32,030 nucleotides of DNA from Bauldia sp. (GTDB lineage: Bacteria; Pseudomonadota; Alphaproteobacteria; Rhizobiales; Kaistiaceae). Position numbers and translations under genes: made by a program. This document shows positions 17,479 through 25,456 of the stretch, piece after piece. The stretch lies in assembly GCA_022841545.1 (NCBI GenBank), contig JALHRF010000043.1:1-32030 (forward strand). The letters run 5' to 3'. Position 1 is the stretch's first letter, and every line of letters starts with the position of its first letter. The notes under the pieces were generated by a model. That model did no database searches. It saw nothing but the letters and a program-made list of their open reading frames with translations, and was not told where the DNA came from.

Positions 17479-17518
17479 TTTCACTTTTCGATTGACGCCG
17501 GCCATGGTCGAAGTGAAA
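17479..17518. promoter_or_regulatory. inverted repeat in the RpiR-dpaL divergent promoter region
   Basis: TTTCACTT (17479-17486) and AAGTGAAA (17511-17518) are exact reverse complements, 24 bases apart, in the 129-base gap between the divergent RpiR and dpaL genes. A TTGACG -35-like element (17492-17497) lies between the half-sites. This is a plausible RpiR operator covering the catabolic promoter. The repeat is seen; binding is inferred. Confidence 0.45.
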
Positions 17519-17551
17519 TGTTGTCGGCGTCGGCCCTGAGGGCCTGTCGGA

Positions 17552-18793
17552 ATGCACTCCAAAATGCTCGCGCCTTCGATCCTTGCATCTGCCGAACTCC
17601 ATCTCAATCCGCAGCTTCGCACCGACATCTACGGACCGGCCGAGAGAGCCATTCTGTCGCAAGCGCGCAGCCGCGAGGCATCCGCGGTCATCTCGCACTG
17701 GCCCGGCTATGCCGTGACGCCGCTCGTCGACCTCGCTTCCCTCGCCACGCGGATCGGCATCGCCGGACTCTGCCTGAAGGACGAGAGCGGCCGTTTAGGG
17801 CTCGGCAGCTTCAAGGCGCTCGGGGGCGCCTACGCCGTCTATTGCTTCTTCGCCGACGCAATCGCGGCGAAGACCGGCGAACGCCCGGCTCCGGAGGCCA
17901 TGCTCGGCGGCGCGTTCGCCGACCTGATGCGCGGTGCCACCGTGTGCTGCGCCACCGACGGCAATCATGGCCGCTCGGTCGCATGGGGCGCGCGGCTCCT
18001 CGGTTGCGCCTGCGTTATCTACGTCCATGAAACCGTGTCGATCGCGCGGGTCGAGGCGATCGAGGCCTATGGCGCCACCGTCGTCCGCAATCCGGGGAAC
18101 TATGACGATGCCGTTCGGGCCGCCGCAGCGGAATCGGAGCGGCGGGGCTGGATCGTGGTCTCCGACACGTCCTATCCCGGCTATACCGACATTCCCCGAA
18201 ACGTGATGCAGGGCTACACGGTGATGGTCAACGAGGCCATCGACCAGTTCGTCGCGACGGCGGCGGAGGCGCCAACCCATGTCTTCATCCAGGGTGGTGT
18301 GGGCGGCGTGGCGGCGGCGGTGGCCTCGGTGTTCTGGGAGAGGTTCGGCGTGGAGCGTCCACTCCTGGTCGTGGTCGAGCCCGATCGGGCTGCGTGCCTG
18401 ATTGCCAGCGCCCGGGCCGGCCGCATCGTGGCGGTCGAAGGTGCGCTCGATACGATCATGGCCGGCCTCGCCTGCGGGGAGCCGTCGTTGCTCGCATGGC
18501 AGATTCTGGCGCACGGCGCCGACGCCTTCATGGCGGTCGAGGACGACGCGGCGGTAGTGGCAATGCGGCTTCTCGCGTCGGGCGATGCCGGGCCAGCCGT
18601 GGTCAGCGGAGAGTCCGGTGCGGCTGGCCTGGCCGGGCTGCTGGCTGCAGTAGAGCGGCCGGAGTTCCGAGCGGCCCTGAAGCTCGATGCATCGTCGCGA
18701 GTGCTCCTGTTCAACACGGAGGGTGACACGGATGCCGCGCTCTACCGCGAGATCGTCGGCCGTACCGGCGACGAGGTGAGGCGCGCCGCATGA
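17552..18793 (+). CDS. dpaL: diaminopropionate ammonia-lyase (PLP-dependent)
   Basis: A 413-residue fold-type II PLP enzyme that should convert D- and L-2,3-diaminopropionate to pyruvate and two ammonia in the cytosol. The PLP lysine is Lys88 in GLGSFKALGGAYA, matching Lys77 of E. coli DpaL (YgeX). The two aspartates that serve the D- and L-isomers are both kept: Asp136 in ATDGNHGRS and Asp205 in VSDTSYPGYTDIP. The phosphate loop is GGVGG. The ATG at 17552 has GAGGG upstream. Its stop overlaps the next start as ATGA, so it is coupled to the carbamoylase. It is the first gene of a three-gene operon divergent from RpiR. Related threonine/serine dehydratase activity cannot be excluded, but the ATDGNHGR and MQGY segments favour DpaL. 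Confidence 0.9.
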   Translation: MHSKMLAPSILASAELHLNPQLRTDIYGPAERAILSQARSREASAVISHWPGYAVTPLVDLASLATRIGIAGLCLKDESGRLGLGSFKALGGAYAVYCFFADAIAAKTGERPAPEAMLGGAFADLMRGATVCCATDGNHGRSVAWGARLLGCACVIYVHETVSIARVEAIEAYGATVVRNPGNYDDAVRAAAAESERRGWIVVSDTSYPGYTDIPRNVMQGYTVMVNEAIDQFVATAAEAPTHVFIQGGVGGVAAAVASVFWERFGVERPLLVVVEPDRAACLIASARAGRIVAVEGALDTIMAGLACGEPSLLAWQILAHGADAFMAVEDDAAVVAMRLLASGDAGPAVVSGESGAAGLAGLLAAVERPEFRAALKLDASSRVLLFNTEGDTDAALYREIVGRTGDEVRRAA

Positions 18794-20043
18794 GGCGGCC
18801 GTCACGGGTCAACTGCGCTCGCCTGTCGGCCCGCCTTGAACGCCTGGGGCAGGTCGGCGCCCTGCCCGGGGGCGGTGTGTGCCGCCTCGCCTTGACCGAC
18901 GAGGATCGCAAGGGGCGCGACCTGCTGGTCGGCTGGATGCGCGAGCTCGGGATGGCTGTGCTGATCGACCGGATAGGCAACATCTTCGGCACCCGTCCGG
19001 GGCGCCGGCCGGCTCCGCCGCTGATGATCGGCTCCCACATCGACACGGTGAAGACCGGCGGACTCTATGACGGCGCGCTCGGCGTGCTGACGGGGCTTGA
19101 GGTGGTCGAGACGCTTGACGATCTCGGAGTGGCCACGGATCGGCCGATCACGGTAGCCGCCTTCACCAACGAAGAAGGGGCGCGCTTCGCACCGGACATG
19201 ATGGGAAGCCTCGTCCATGTCGGCGGCATGACCGTCGAGGCGGCGCGCGCCGTCGTCGGCATCGACGGAACGACGGTGGGCGACGCTCTGGATGGTATCG
19301 GCTATGCAGGGCTTGCACCTTGCGGCAAGCCGGAGGTGCATTCCTACCTCGAACTGCACATCGAGCAGGGCCCGATCCTAGAGGCGGAGCGGGTCGATAT
19401 CGGCGTGGTCGAGGGAGTGCAGGCAATCTCCTGGACGGAGTTCGTCCTTGAGGGAGCCTCTGCCCATGCCGGCACCACGCCGATGGCCATGCGCCGGGAT
19501 GCAGGGCTTGCGGCGGCACGCGCCGCCGTGGCGGTGAACGACATTGTGCGCGCGGTGGGCGGGCAGGTCGGCACTGTCGGATCGCTGGTGTTCGAGCCCA
19601 ATCTCGTCAACGTCGTCGCAGGGAAAGCCACCTTCACGGTGGATCTGCGCAATAACGACGCTGATGCGCTCGCTCGGGTGGACGCGGCGGTAGGCCTGGC
19701 GGTGCGAGGCATCGCGGAAGACGCCGGGCTGGCCTTGCGCTCTCGCATCCTCGCGAGCTTCGCCCCGGTTGGTTTCGATCGGGACCTTATCGGCGAGATC
19801 GAAGCGACGACCGCGAACCTTGGCCTGCGGAGCCGGCGAATGGTCTCCGGCGCAGGGCATGACGCCCAGATGATGGCGAGGATTTGTCCTGCGGCCATGG
19901 TCTTCGTGCCAAGCGCGCGCGGGCTCAGTCACAACATCGCGGAATTCACGGCGCCGGACGACATCGCTGCGGGTGCGTCGGTTCTTTTCGAGATGGCTGT
20001 CAAGCTGGCCGGGGCGGACATGGTCGGGGAAGAGATTGCATGA
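18790..20043 (+). CDS. Zn-dependent M20 hydantoinase/carbamoylase family amidase (L-carbamoylase/ureidopropionase type)
   Basis: A 417-residue member of the amidase, hydantoinase/carbamoylase family, which removes the carbamoyl group of N-carbamoyl-L-amino acids, ureidopropionate or allantoate-type ureides to give the amine, CO2 and ammonia. The dinuclear metal ligands are visible: His83 and Asp94 in GSHIDTVKTGGLYDG, Glu128-Glu129 in TNEEGARF, His190 in LELHIEQGP and His381 in GLSHNIAEF. The dimerisation domain starts near VEGVQAISWTEF. Length and layout are normal. It overlaps dpaL by four bases at its start and the D-carbamoylase by four bases at its end, so all three are translated together. 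In this context a ureido group on a diaminopropionate precursor is a likely target. Allantoate or ureidoglycine relatives share the fold, so the substrate is open. Confidence 0.9.
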   Translation: MRRPSRVNCARLSARLERLGQVGALPGGGVCRLALTDEDRKGRDLLVGWMRELGMAVLIDRIGNIFGTRPGRRPAPPLMIGSHIDTVKTGGLYDGALGVLTGLEVVETLDDLGVATDRPITVAAFTNEEGARFAPDMMGSLVHVGGMTVEAARAVVGIDGTTVGDALDGIGYAGLAPCGKPEVHSYLELHIEQGPILEAERVDIGVVEGVQAISWTEFVLEGASAHAGTTPMAMRRDAGLAAARAAVAVNDIVRAVGGQVGTVGSLVFEPNLVNVVAGKATFTVDLRNNDADALARVDAAVGLAVRGIAEDAGLALRSRILASFAPVGFDRDLIGEIEATTANLGLRSRRMVSGAGHDAQMMARICPAAMVFVPSARGLSHNIAEFTAPDDIAAGASVLFEMAVKLAGADMVGEEIA

Positions 20044-20978
20044 GAGAAGTCATTGTCGGCGCCGCACAACTCGGACCGATCGCTCGCGACGAGCCGCGAA
20101 CGTCCGCGGTCGGGCGAATGATCGCGCTTCTCGAGCGGGCTGCTGAGCGTGGCTGCAGCCTGGTGGTCTTTCCCGAACTCGCTCTGACGACCTTTTTCCC
20201 GCGCTGGTACATGGAGGACCAGAGCGAAGTCGACGCATGGTTCGAGTCCGAGATGCCGAATGCGGCAACCCGGCCGCTGTTCGAGCGCGCTCGCGCGCTC
20301 GGCATCTCGTTCTATCTCGGCTACGCCGAGCTCACGATCGAGCTTGGCCGTGAGCGTCGCTTCAACACGGCGATCCTGGTCGACGGCAAGGGTTGCATCG
20401 CCAGGCGCTATCGCAAGGTGCATCTCCCTGGCCACGCCGAGAACGAGCCTTGGCGCGCCTTCCAGCACCTCGAGAAGCGCTATTTTGAAGCGGGCGAAAA
20501 CTACTTCGAGCCAGCCGATGTGCTGGGGGCGAGGATCGCCCTCGCGATCTGCAACGACCGGCGCTGGCCCGAGGTCTATCGAGAGGCGGCGCTTCGTGGC
20601 GCCGAAATGATGCTCCTCGGCTACAATACGCCGCTCCACTATCCGCCTGCCCCAGAGCACGACCACCTTCAAGCCTTTCACAATCACCTCGTGATGCAGG
20701 CCGGCGCCTACCAGAACGGGATGTGGGTGGTGGGCGTCGCCAAGGCCGGACGGGAGGAAGGCTGCGATCTCATTGGCCAGAGCTCCATTATCGCGCCAAC
20801 CGGCGAGATCGTGGCGATGTGTTCGACGTTGGGTGACGAACTGGCGGTGGCGACATGCGACCTGGACCGATGCGCCGAGATCCGGGCCAATGTCTTCAAT
20901 TTTCGGCGTCACCGTCGTCCCAAGATGTATCCGCTGCTATCGACGGATCCGGACGAATGGCGCCCACTGCACGAGTAG
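20040..20978 (+). CDS. N-carbamoyl-D-amino-acid hydrolase (nitrilase superfamily)
   Basis: A 312-residue nitrilase-superfamily amidohydrolase very like Agrobacterium D-carbamoylase, which splits N-carbamoyl-D-amino acids to D-amino acid, CO2 and ammonia. The catalytic triad falls at Glu46 (FPELALTTFFPRW), Lys126 (RKVHLPGH) and Cys171 (ICNDRRWPE), almost the same numbers as in the Agrobacterium enzyme. Family marks FQHLEKRYFE, GYNTPLHYPP, HDHL and MQAGAYQNG are present. The ATG at 20040 overlaps the upstream stop (ATGA); the longer open frame to 19884 lies inside the preceding gene and is ignored. It pairs an enzyme for D-ureido acids with the L-type carbamoylase, while DpaL accepts both isomers. 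No hydantoinase is seen in the window, so the carbamoyl compound would come from elsewhere or be imported. Confidence 0.92.
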   Translation: MREVIVGAAQLGPIARDEPRTSAVGRMIALLERAAERGCSLVVFPELALTTFFPRWYMEDQSEVDAWFESEMPNAATRPLFERARALGISFYLGYAELTIELGRERRFNTAILVDGKGCIARRYRKVHLPGHAENEPWRAFQHLEKRYFEAGENYFEPADVLGARIALAICNDRRWPEVYREAALRGAEMMLLGYNTPLHYPPAPEHDHLQAFHNHLVMQAGAYQNGMWVVGVAKAGREEGCDLIGQSSIIAPTGEIVAMCSTLGDELAVATCDLDRCAEIRANVFNFRRHRRPKMYPLLSTDPDEWRPLHE

Positions 20979-21214
20979 ACCGCAGCTCCGGACCGACGAT
21001 CGCGTGGGATGATTCGATGCCGACGCCGCAACGACGATCAGCAGACGCTCCGGCCCTTTGAACTGATCAGCGCGCGGAGGCTTTGCCGGCTGACGAAGAG
21101 CTAAGCTCGCCGGCGCCGACAGCCTCCGGCGCCGCCATCTGGGACCAGGCGCGGTCTATCCCATTCCTCCGCACATCCCATCGACCCTCGCGGCGAAGTC
21201 ATTATACTCGCAGG

Positions 21215-22432
21215 ATGAATCGTGCCGCTGCGGGATTGACGGCTGTCCTTCGCGACCCTCGACGGGAAGAGGACGACGCTCTTGTTTCATCGCTCCTCCC
21301 GGCTGAGTGGTCGGAAGTCGCGGACCTTGCCATAAGGCAAGGGGTTTCGTTTCAGGTGCTGTCTACGGTCCTGCCGCCGCTGCCGGAGGAGGTCGAGTCT
21401 CGAATGCGGGCGCGAAGCGAGGCCGCAGCAGATCGCACCCGCCGCTACCGCGAGGAGTTCTTGAGGCTCGCCTCAGCGATCGAAGCATCGGGCATCAAGG
21501 TTGTCGCTCTGAAGGGAATGCACCTGCAACTTGCCGTTTACCAGCCGTCGACTATCCGGGAGATGGCTGATCTCGACATTCTGGTCCGCCCCTCGGATCT
21601 GCCAGCCGTTGCCGATGCGGTGCGGGGGATGGGATACGAACACGACCCTGACAGTCTCGATCGCGTACAGCACCACCTGCCGCCGCTCATCAAGGATGAC
21701 CTGGCCATTGAGGTCCATTGGCGCATCGACGATCCGGGGGTCCCGCCGCATGCGGAGCCGGAGGAACTATGGTCCCACGTCCGGCGGTTGGAGGTTGCGG
21801 AAAATGCCTTTTGCCTCGCGCCGGAGGACGCAATCGTCCACGTCTGCGCCCACGCAGCATATTCACATCATCTGGAGCAGGGCATTCGCCCGCTTTGCGA
21901 TCTTCGCGCCCTTCTGCTTCTCAATCACGGCAAGCTGGACTGGAACCAGCTCGCCGCTCGCGCGTCACGATGGAACTGCAACCGCGGCGTAGCGCTGTGT
22001 TTGTCTCTTACCCGTGAAGTTCTCGGCGTGGAGTTGCCGACGGCTTCTCTCGAGAAACTCGGCGGAGCGCCACCCCCCGACGTGTTGGAAGCAGCGGTTA
22101 TGCAGGTGTTCGGCCCCCGGACCGAGTTAAGCACGGTGGGCGGGTCCGTTGGAGGGGCGCTGTCGGGCGGGCTTCGGTCACGGCTGCGCTTCGCGGTCGG
22201 CGCGCTGCGCCTGCCGCAGGAACAGGTTGCCACCCTCTACCCGGGCTGGTCGGGCAACTCCCGGCTCCTTGCCGCATGGGTCATGATGCGGCGCTTCGTC
22301 GGCCTTACGAGGCGCTACGGCTGGCTCGTCCTTCGCACCAGCTGGCAGCCGGATTCCGCCGAGTCACACCACGTCTCACGACGCAACCTCGTTCGCGACT
22401 GGCTCGATTCCGCAGACGACCAGGCGAACTGA
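21215..22432 (+). CDS. nucleotidyltransferase family protein (PF14907-like)
   Basis: A protein of about 405 residues with the nucleotidyltransferase core seen in PF14907-type proteins: ALKGMHLQLAVYQPSTIREMADLDILV, where Asp119-Leu-Asp121 is the likely metal-binding pair, followed by EVHWRIDD and a helical region (DAIVHVCAHAAYSHH, then CDLRALLLL). Relatives are common in exopolysaccharide and exosortase-linked loci, but their substrates are unknown. The frame opens at a TTG at 21083, but the ATG at 21215 begins the conserved part; neither has an ideal ribosome site, so the start is uncertain. It is convergent with a YdcF-type gene and close to a kinase fusion, and may act with them on a glycan or lipid carrier. 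That link is inference. Confidence 0.78.
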   Translation: MNRAAAGLTAVLRDPRREEDDALVSSLLPAEWSEVADLAIRQGVSFQVLSTVLPPLPEEVESRMRARSEAAADRTRRYREEFLRLASAIEASGIKVVALKGMHLQLAVYQPSTIREMADLDILVRPSDLPAVADAVRGMGYEHDPDSLDRVQHHLPPLIKDDLAIEVHWRIDDPGVPPHAEPEELWSHVRRLEVAENAFCLAPEDAIVHVCAHAAYSHHLEQGIRPLCDLRALLLLNHGKLDWNQLAARASRWNCNRGVALCLSLTREVLGVELPTASLEKLGGAPPPDVLEAAVMQVFGPRTELSTVGGSVGGALSGGLRSRLRFAVGALRLPQEQVATLYPGWSGNSRLLAAWVMMRRFVGLTRRYGWLVLRTSWQPDSAESHHVSRRNLVRDWLDSADDQAN

Positions 22433-22445
22433 CCGGGCCGGAAAC

Positions 22446-23228
22446 TCACTTCCGCTCCGCCGTGGACTGCGACCACCGCGCACGGAAAACGGCGGCGAAC
22501 TCGTAGAGTGCGCGCTCCGACTGAGCCAGCGACTGCACGGTAGGCCGCAGCGCACGAAGGCCGAATGCGGCTTGACGCCGCGACATGAAATCAGTCGGCG
22601 CGCAAAGCGGATGGAGTCCGAGCGCCTCGCAGATCCCGGCTGCGCGTGGCATGTGCGCAGCCGAAGTCACAAGGATGAAGGATCCGGTCCCGACGATCGG
22701 CGTGATCGCCTCCAGCTCAGCCCGCGTCGACGGCCTGCCCGCGGCTGACACGACCTGGAACCGATCGATGCCGAGTTCGGCGGCCGCACCGGCGATCCAC
22801 AATTGATTGCGAGGATCATCAGGCAGGAAGCTGCAGGTGATGAGTCTGGCATGCGGCAACACGTGCAGAATTCTCACTGCCTCGGTCAGCCGCGCCAGGC
22901 CGGCCGGTTGAAGCTGCCCCAGCGCCGGCAGCTCCGGCCTGTAGTGCCGCGTGCCGGCGCCGAGCACCATGACGCAGGTGGGCATTTCCGCGGAGCCCTC
23001 CTGCAACCGCTTCGAGACCGTGTCCAGGCCGAGAACCGGATAGCGATATTCGAGCCGCCGGAGCATGGCATCCGAAACCGGCCTGAGCGCCAGCAACAGC
23101 AGCGCCAGGAACCCGACAGCACCGATCCCCAGCCCGATCCACCCCCATGCGCCCGGCAGCAGAAGGCAGGCGACATAACCGAACGCGATCATCCAAAAAA
23201 GCGCGGGAACGATCGGCATCCTTGACAT
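22446..23228 (-). CDS. YdcF/ElyC-like membrane protein (DUF218)
   Basis: A 260-residue protein with two hydrophobic segments near the N-terminus (ALFWMIAFGYVACLLL and WGWIGLGIGAVGFLALLLLAL), then a DUF218 domain of about 150 residues: VMVLGAGTRHYRPELP, RLTEAVRI, SFLPDDPRNQ, GRPSTRAELE and FILVTSAAHMPRAAGICEALG. DUF218 proteins (YdcF, SanA, ElyC) act at the inner membrane and are linked to envelope carrier or vancomycin phenotypes, but their reactions are not settled. The ATG at 23228 has GGGGAGG just upstream and is preferred over the ATG at 23255. It follows the kinase fusion gene on the same strand after 78 bases, so co-transcription is likely. Its stop lies 13 bases from that of the convergent nucleotidyltransferase gene. 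Confidence 0.86.
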   Translation of the reverse strand: MSRMPIVPALFWMIAFGYVACLLLPGAWGWIGLGIGAVGFLALLLLALRPVSDAMLRRLEYRYPVLGLDTVSKRLQEGSAEMPTCVMVLGAGTRHYRPELPALGQLQPAGLARLTEAVRILHVLPHARLITCSFLPDDPRNQLWIAGAAAELGIDRFQVVSAAGRPSTRAELEAITPIVGTGSFILVTSAAHMPRAAGICEALGLHPLCAPTDFMSRRQAAFGLRALRPTVQSLAQSERALYEFAAVFRARWSQSTAERK

Positions 23229-23306
23229 CACGCCTCCCCGCAGCGCTCGAAGCATCCTTGGACCGGCCGCGGGCAGGTTTGCACGGGCGCAACCGACTGC
23301 CCTGAA

Positions 23307-24953
23307 TCAGGTCGGCGGGAGGGTGCTCCCAGACCCAGGTCGGATGTGATGAGAGTCTGCATCGTCATGTCTACGCTCATGGCTGGAGATCAGGCGTTCG
23401 CAGCATCTTCTCAGCCGCCGCAGATAGGCCCTTTGCGCGGCGCGCAATCCCGCGCGTTCCATGGCCTGCCGCCAAAGGAAATAGGCCGTCAGGCTGTTCC
23501 GGCTTACAGCACGCAGCGGCACGGGAGCCCCACCCGGCCAACGCCCGATATCCGATGAGAAGAAACTGAGCCAGTGGCGCCGCGTATCGGTCTCGATCGC
23601 AACGACCACCGCATGAACAAGGTCGAGCACCTGCGCCCCTTGGTGCACCCGGTCGAGATCGATCATGACGATCCGTCCCGATGCATTGCGAGCGAGGTTT
23701 CCCAGGTGGAGATCGCCGTGAACGAGGCCGTGGAATCCGGATTCCGGCCGAACGGTCAGCGAACGGGCCTGTTCGGGCGTCAGGCCCATGGTGATGGAGA
23801 GTTCGCCGACAATCTCCCCGAAGGGCATGTCGCGGAACTGGTTCTCCACGAACGTGCCGCGCAATCGGTCTAGAACCTTGTCCGTGGCGGTACTGTCGCA
23901 CCCTAACTCATGCAGTTGCTCCACTGCGTAGACCGGCACCGGACCTACTTTCTCCCGGATGAAGCGATAATCGACCAGGTCGGCATACTCGCTATCGGCA
24001 AGTCGACGCCAGTTCCGGTAGGCCGACGACAATGCGGCATCGGACACGCTTCCCAGAGACGTCATCCTGACCCATGCGCCCGATGCATGGTGCAAGGAAC
24101 CCGTCCCAGTCAGGCGGAGCATGCCGCGCCCGTTGTCCCGATCGAGTCCGGCGAGAATTTCTTGCACTTGCGAGACCGTCATGTCGACGGAGGGGTGCCA
24201 CCACCCGGACACTGAAAGCACCCGGGCGCCGAGGGATCGCAGTGAAGGCGTCGCGAGACAGAAGGCTGCAAGGTGGCGTCCGGCGAAGTGACGCATGCGG
24301 GCGCCCGACCCCTGCGTCGTTCTCGCCCGCCAGATCATGACATCCTGCAGGACGCTTGCCACGCTTTCATGAACCTCGTCTCGGGGCTGTTCAGCATCGA
24401 TGAAGGTGACGTCAGGGATTGCAGACATGAGTTCACGGTAACTGCTGTTCAGCTTCACCATCAATGCGAAAGCGTAGTCCTGCTTGCGCCCGTAAGCCGT
24501 CGATGCACTGACGTCGAGATAGAATGTGTGGTCCGGCCGAAAGAGCATTCTCGGCCGGAAGAACGCCTTGAACGCGCTGGCCGCGCGGCGCAAGCGGGAT
24601 TGGTGGATGCCGGCTTGCCTCGCGACATGACGCGCCACCATGTCATCGTGGTAGTAACGGTCGCACACGACGAGCCGGCCTCGCGAGCGGTGATAGAGAG
24701 CCGGGATCAAGCGAGATTGCCGATCAAGGCTCATGAGGGCACGTGGCAGGTACCGGAGAACGGGGAAGGCATCGAGGCTCGCGTTCATCCGCAAAACGCC
24801 GGGAATACGATATCCGTTGGAGCCGAAATACATCCGTTTGACGCCCATGACGGCGAATCGGGCATCGGCCGCAAGCGCCTCGGCGGCCGACGATTTTCCC
24901 GAGCCGTCGACGCCCACCAAAGCGACAATCAGCCCACGCCGGGGCCTCAGCAC
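23307..24953 (-). CDS. fused thymidylate-kinase-like P-loop kinase and APH-like phosphotransferase
   Basis: Two catalytic modules lie in one frame of about 548 residues. The first 220 or so resemble thymidylate kinase: Walker A GVDGSGKSS at about 14-22, the DRYYHDD segment corresponding to the DR(F/Y) motif, and a C-terminal LNSSYRELM / VTFIDAEQPRDEV part. The second module is kinase-like: HGDLHLGN at 412-419 is the catalytic loop and MIDLDRV holds the metal aspartate, as in aminoglycoside and choline kinases. Both key sites are intact. The start is GTG at 24953, with AAGG seven bases upstream; a TTG at 25160 would add 69 residues of non-kinase sequence. No signal peptide is seen. It is followed by the YdcF-type gene. 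Small-molecule or carrier-lipid phosphorylation is likely; the substrate is unknown. Confidence 0.82.
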   Translation of the reverse strand: MLRPRRGLIVALVGVDGSGKSSAAEALAADARFAVMGVKRMYFGSNGYRIPGVLRMNASLDAFPVLRYLPRALMSLDRQSRLIPALYHRSRGRLVVCDRYYHDDMVARHVARQAGIHQSRLRRAASAFKAFFRPRMLFRPDHTFYLDVSASTAYGRKQDYAFALMVKLNSSYRELMSAIPDVTFIDAEQPRDEVHESVASVLQDVMIWRARTTQGSGARMRHFAGRHLAAFCLATPSLRSLGARVLSVSGWWHPSVDMTVSQVQEILAGLDRDNGRGMLRLTGTGSLHHASGAWVRMTSLGSVSDAALSSAYRNWRRLADSEYADLVDYRFIREKVGPVPVYAVEQLHELGCDSTATDKVLDRLRGTFVENQFRDMPFGEIVGELSITMGLTPEQARSLTVRPESGFHGLVHGDLHLGNLARNASGRIVMIDLDRVHQGAQVLDLVHAVVVAIETDTRRHWLSFFSSDIGRWPGGAPVPLRAVSRNSLTAYFLWRQAMERAGLRAAQRAYLRRLRRCCERLISSHERRHDDADSHHIRPGSGSTLPPT

Positions 24954-25456
24954 TCCGCAACCTTGGTCGAGCGGGAAGCTGACGACATTGCAGGGGTTGT
25001 TCCGGACATTCGCACGAGGCAAAGGTGGTTCGAGAGAAGCAGGTCGGGTCCCCGAACAGCTAATCCTAAAGGCGTGTTCACCGCCATTCCAAATGACGTG
25101 AGCCCTTTCCCATCCAGTCAGAAGTAGAGTCCCTGGTGCGCTGCCTGCTCCGAACCCCAACGTTGGAGCACCGGAGCTGGAGTTTTCGGGCTATTCCGCG
25201 GGTGACGGGCCGGGTGCGTCACCGGGTTCTGCAACGAGATCGGCAGCTTGTTGCCGATTGCCTGGTGCGGGCGATCCTCGGGCCGCCCGTTCGGTCGGCC
25301 GCCGAGCGGCGATAGCGCCGACCGGCGAGGAGATGATGCGAGTGCGGTTGTGCCGGTTTACTTCCGGCTTACTCGGCCGGCTTGTCGAATGATCCTACAT
25401 TGGTCTATGAATCATGTGATATAGGCAGATCGCGTTTCGGGAGGGGGGCCCGGCCG
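24954..25456. other. 503-base gap with two perfect hairpins, no convincing gene
   Basis: The gap lies between the divergent kinase fusion and the second SMP-30 gene. It holds GGTGACG/CGTCACC (25201-25223, 9-base loop) and ATCGGCA/TGCCGAT (25239-25258, 6-base loop), both perfect 7-bp stems about 15 bases apart, without T-runs. Longer open frames reach into it only from TTG codons (25160 minus, 25382 plus) with no ribosome site. I recognise no transposase remnant or RNA family. Confidence 0.5.

Noticed and set aside
19884..20039. Upstream extension of the D-carbamoylase frame
   Set aside because: It lies inside the M20 carbamoylase gene; the ATG at 20040 with ATGA overlap aligns with the start of known D-carbamoylases.
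25404..25423. Imperfect palindromes around ATCATGTGAT before the second SMP-30 gene
   Set aside because: The two inverted repeats present are not centred on the same point and the site lacks the TGTGATCACA core of the GntR sites.
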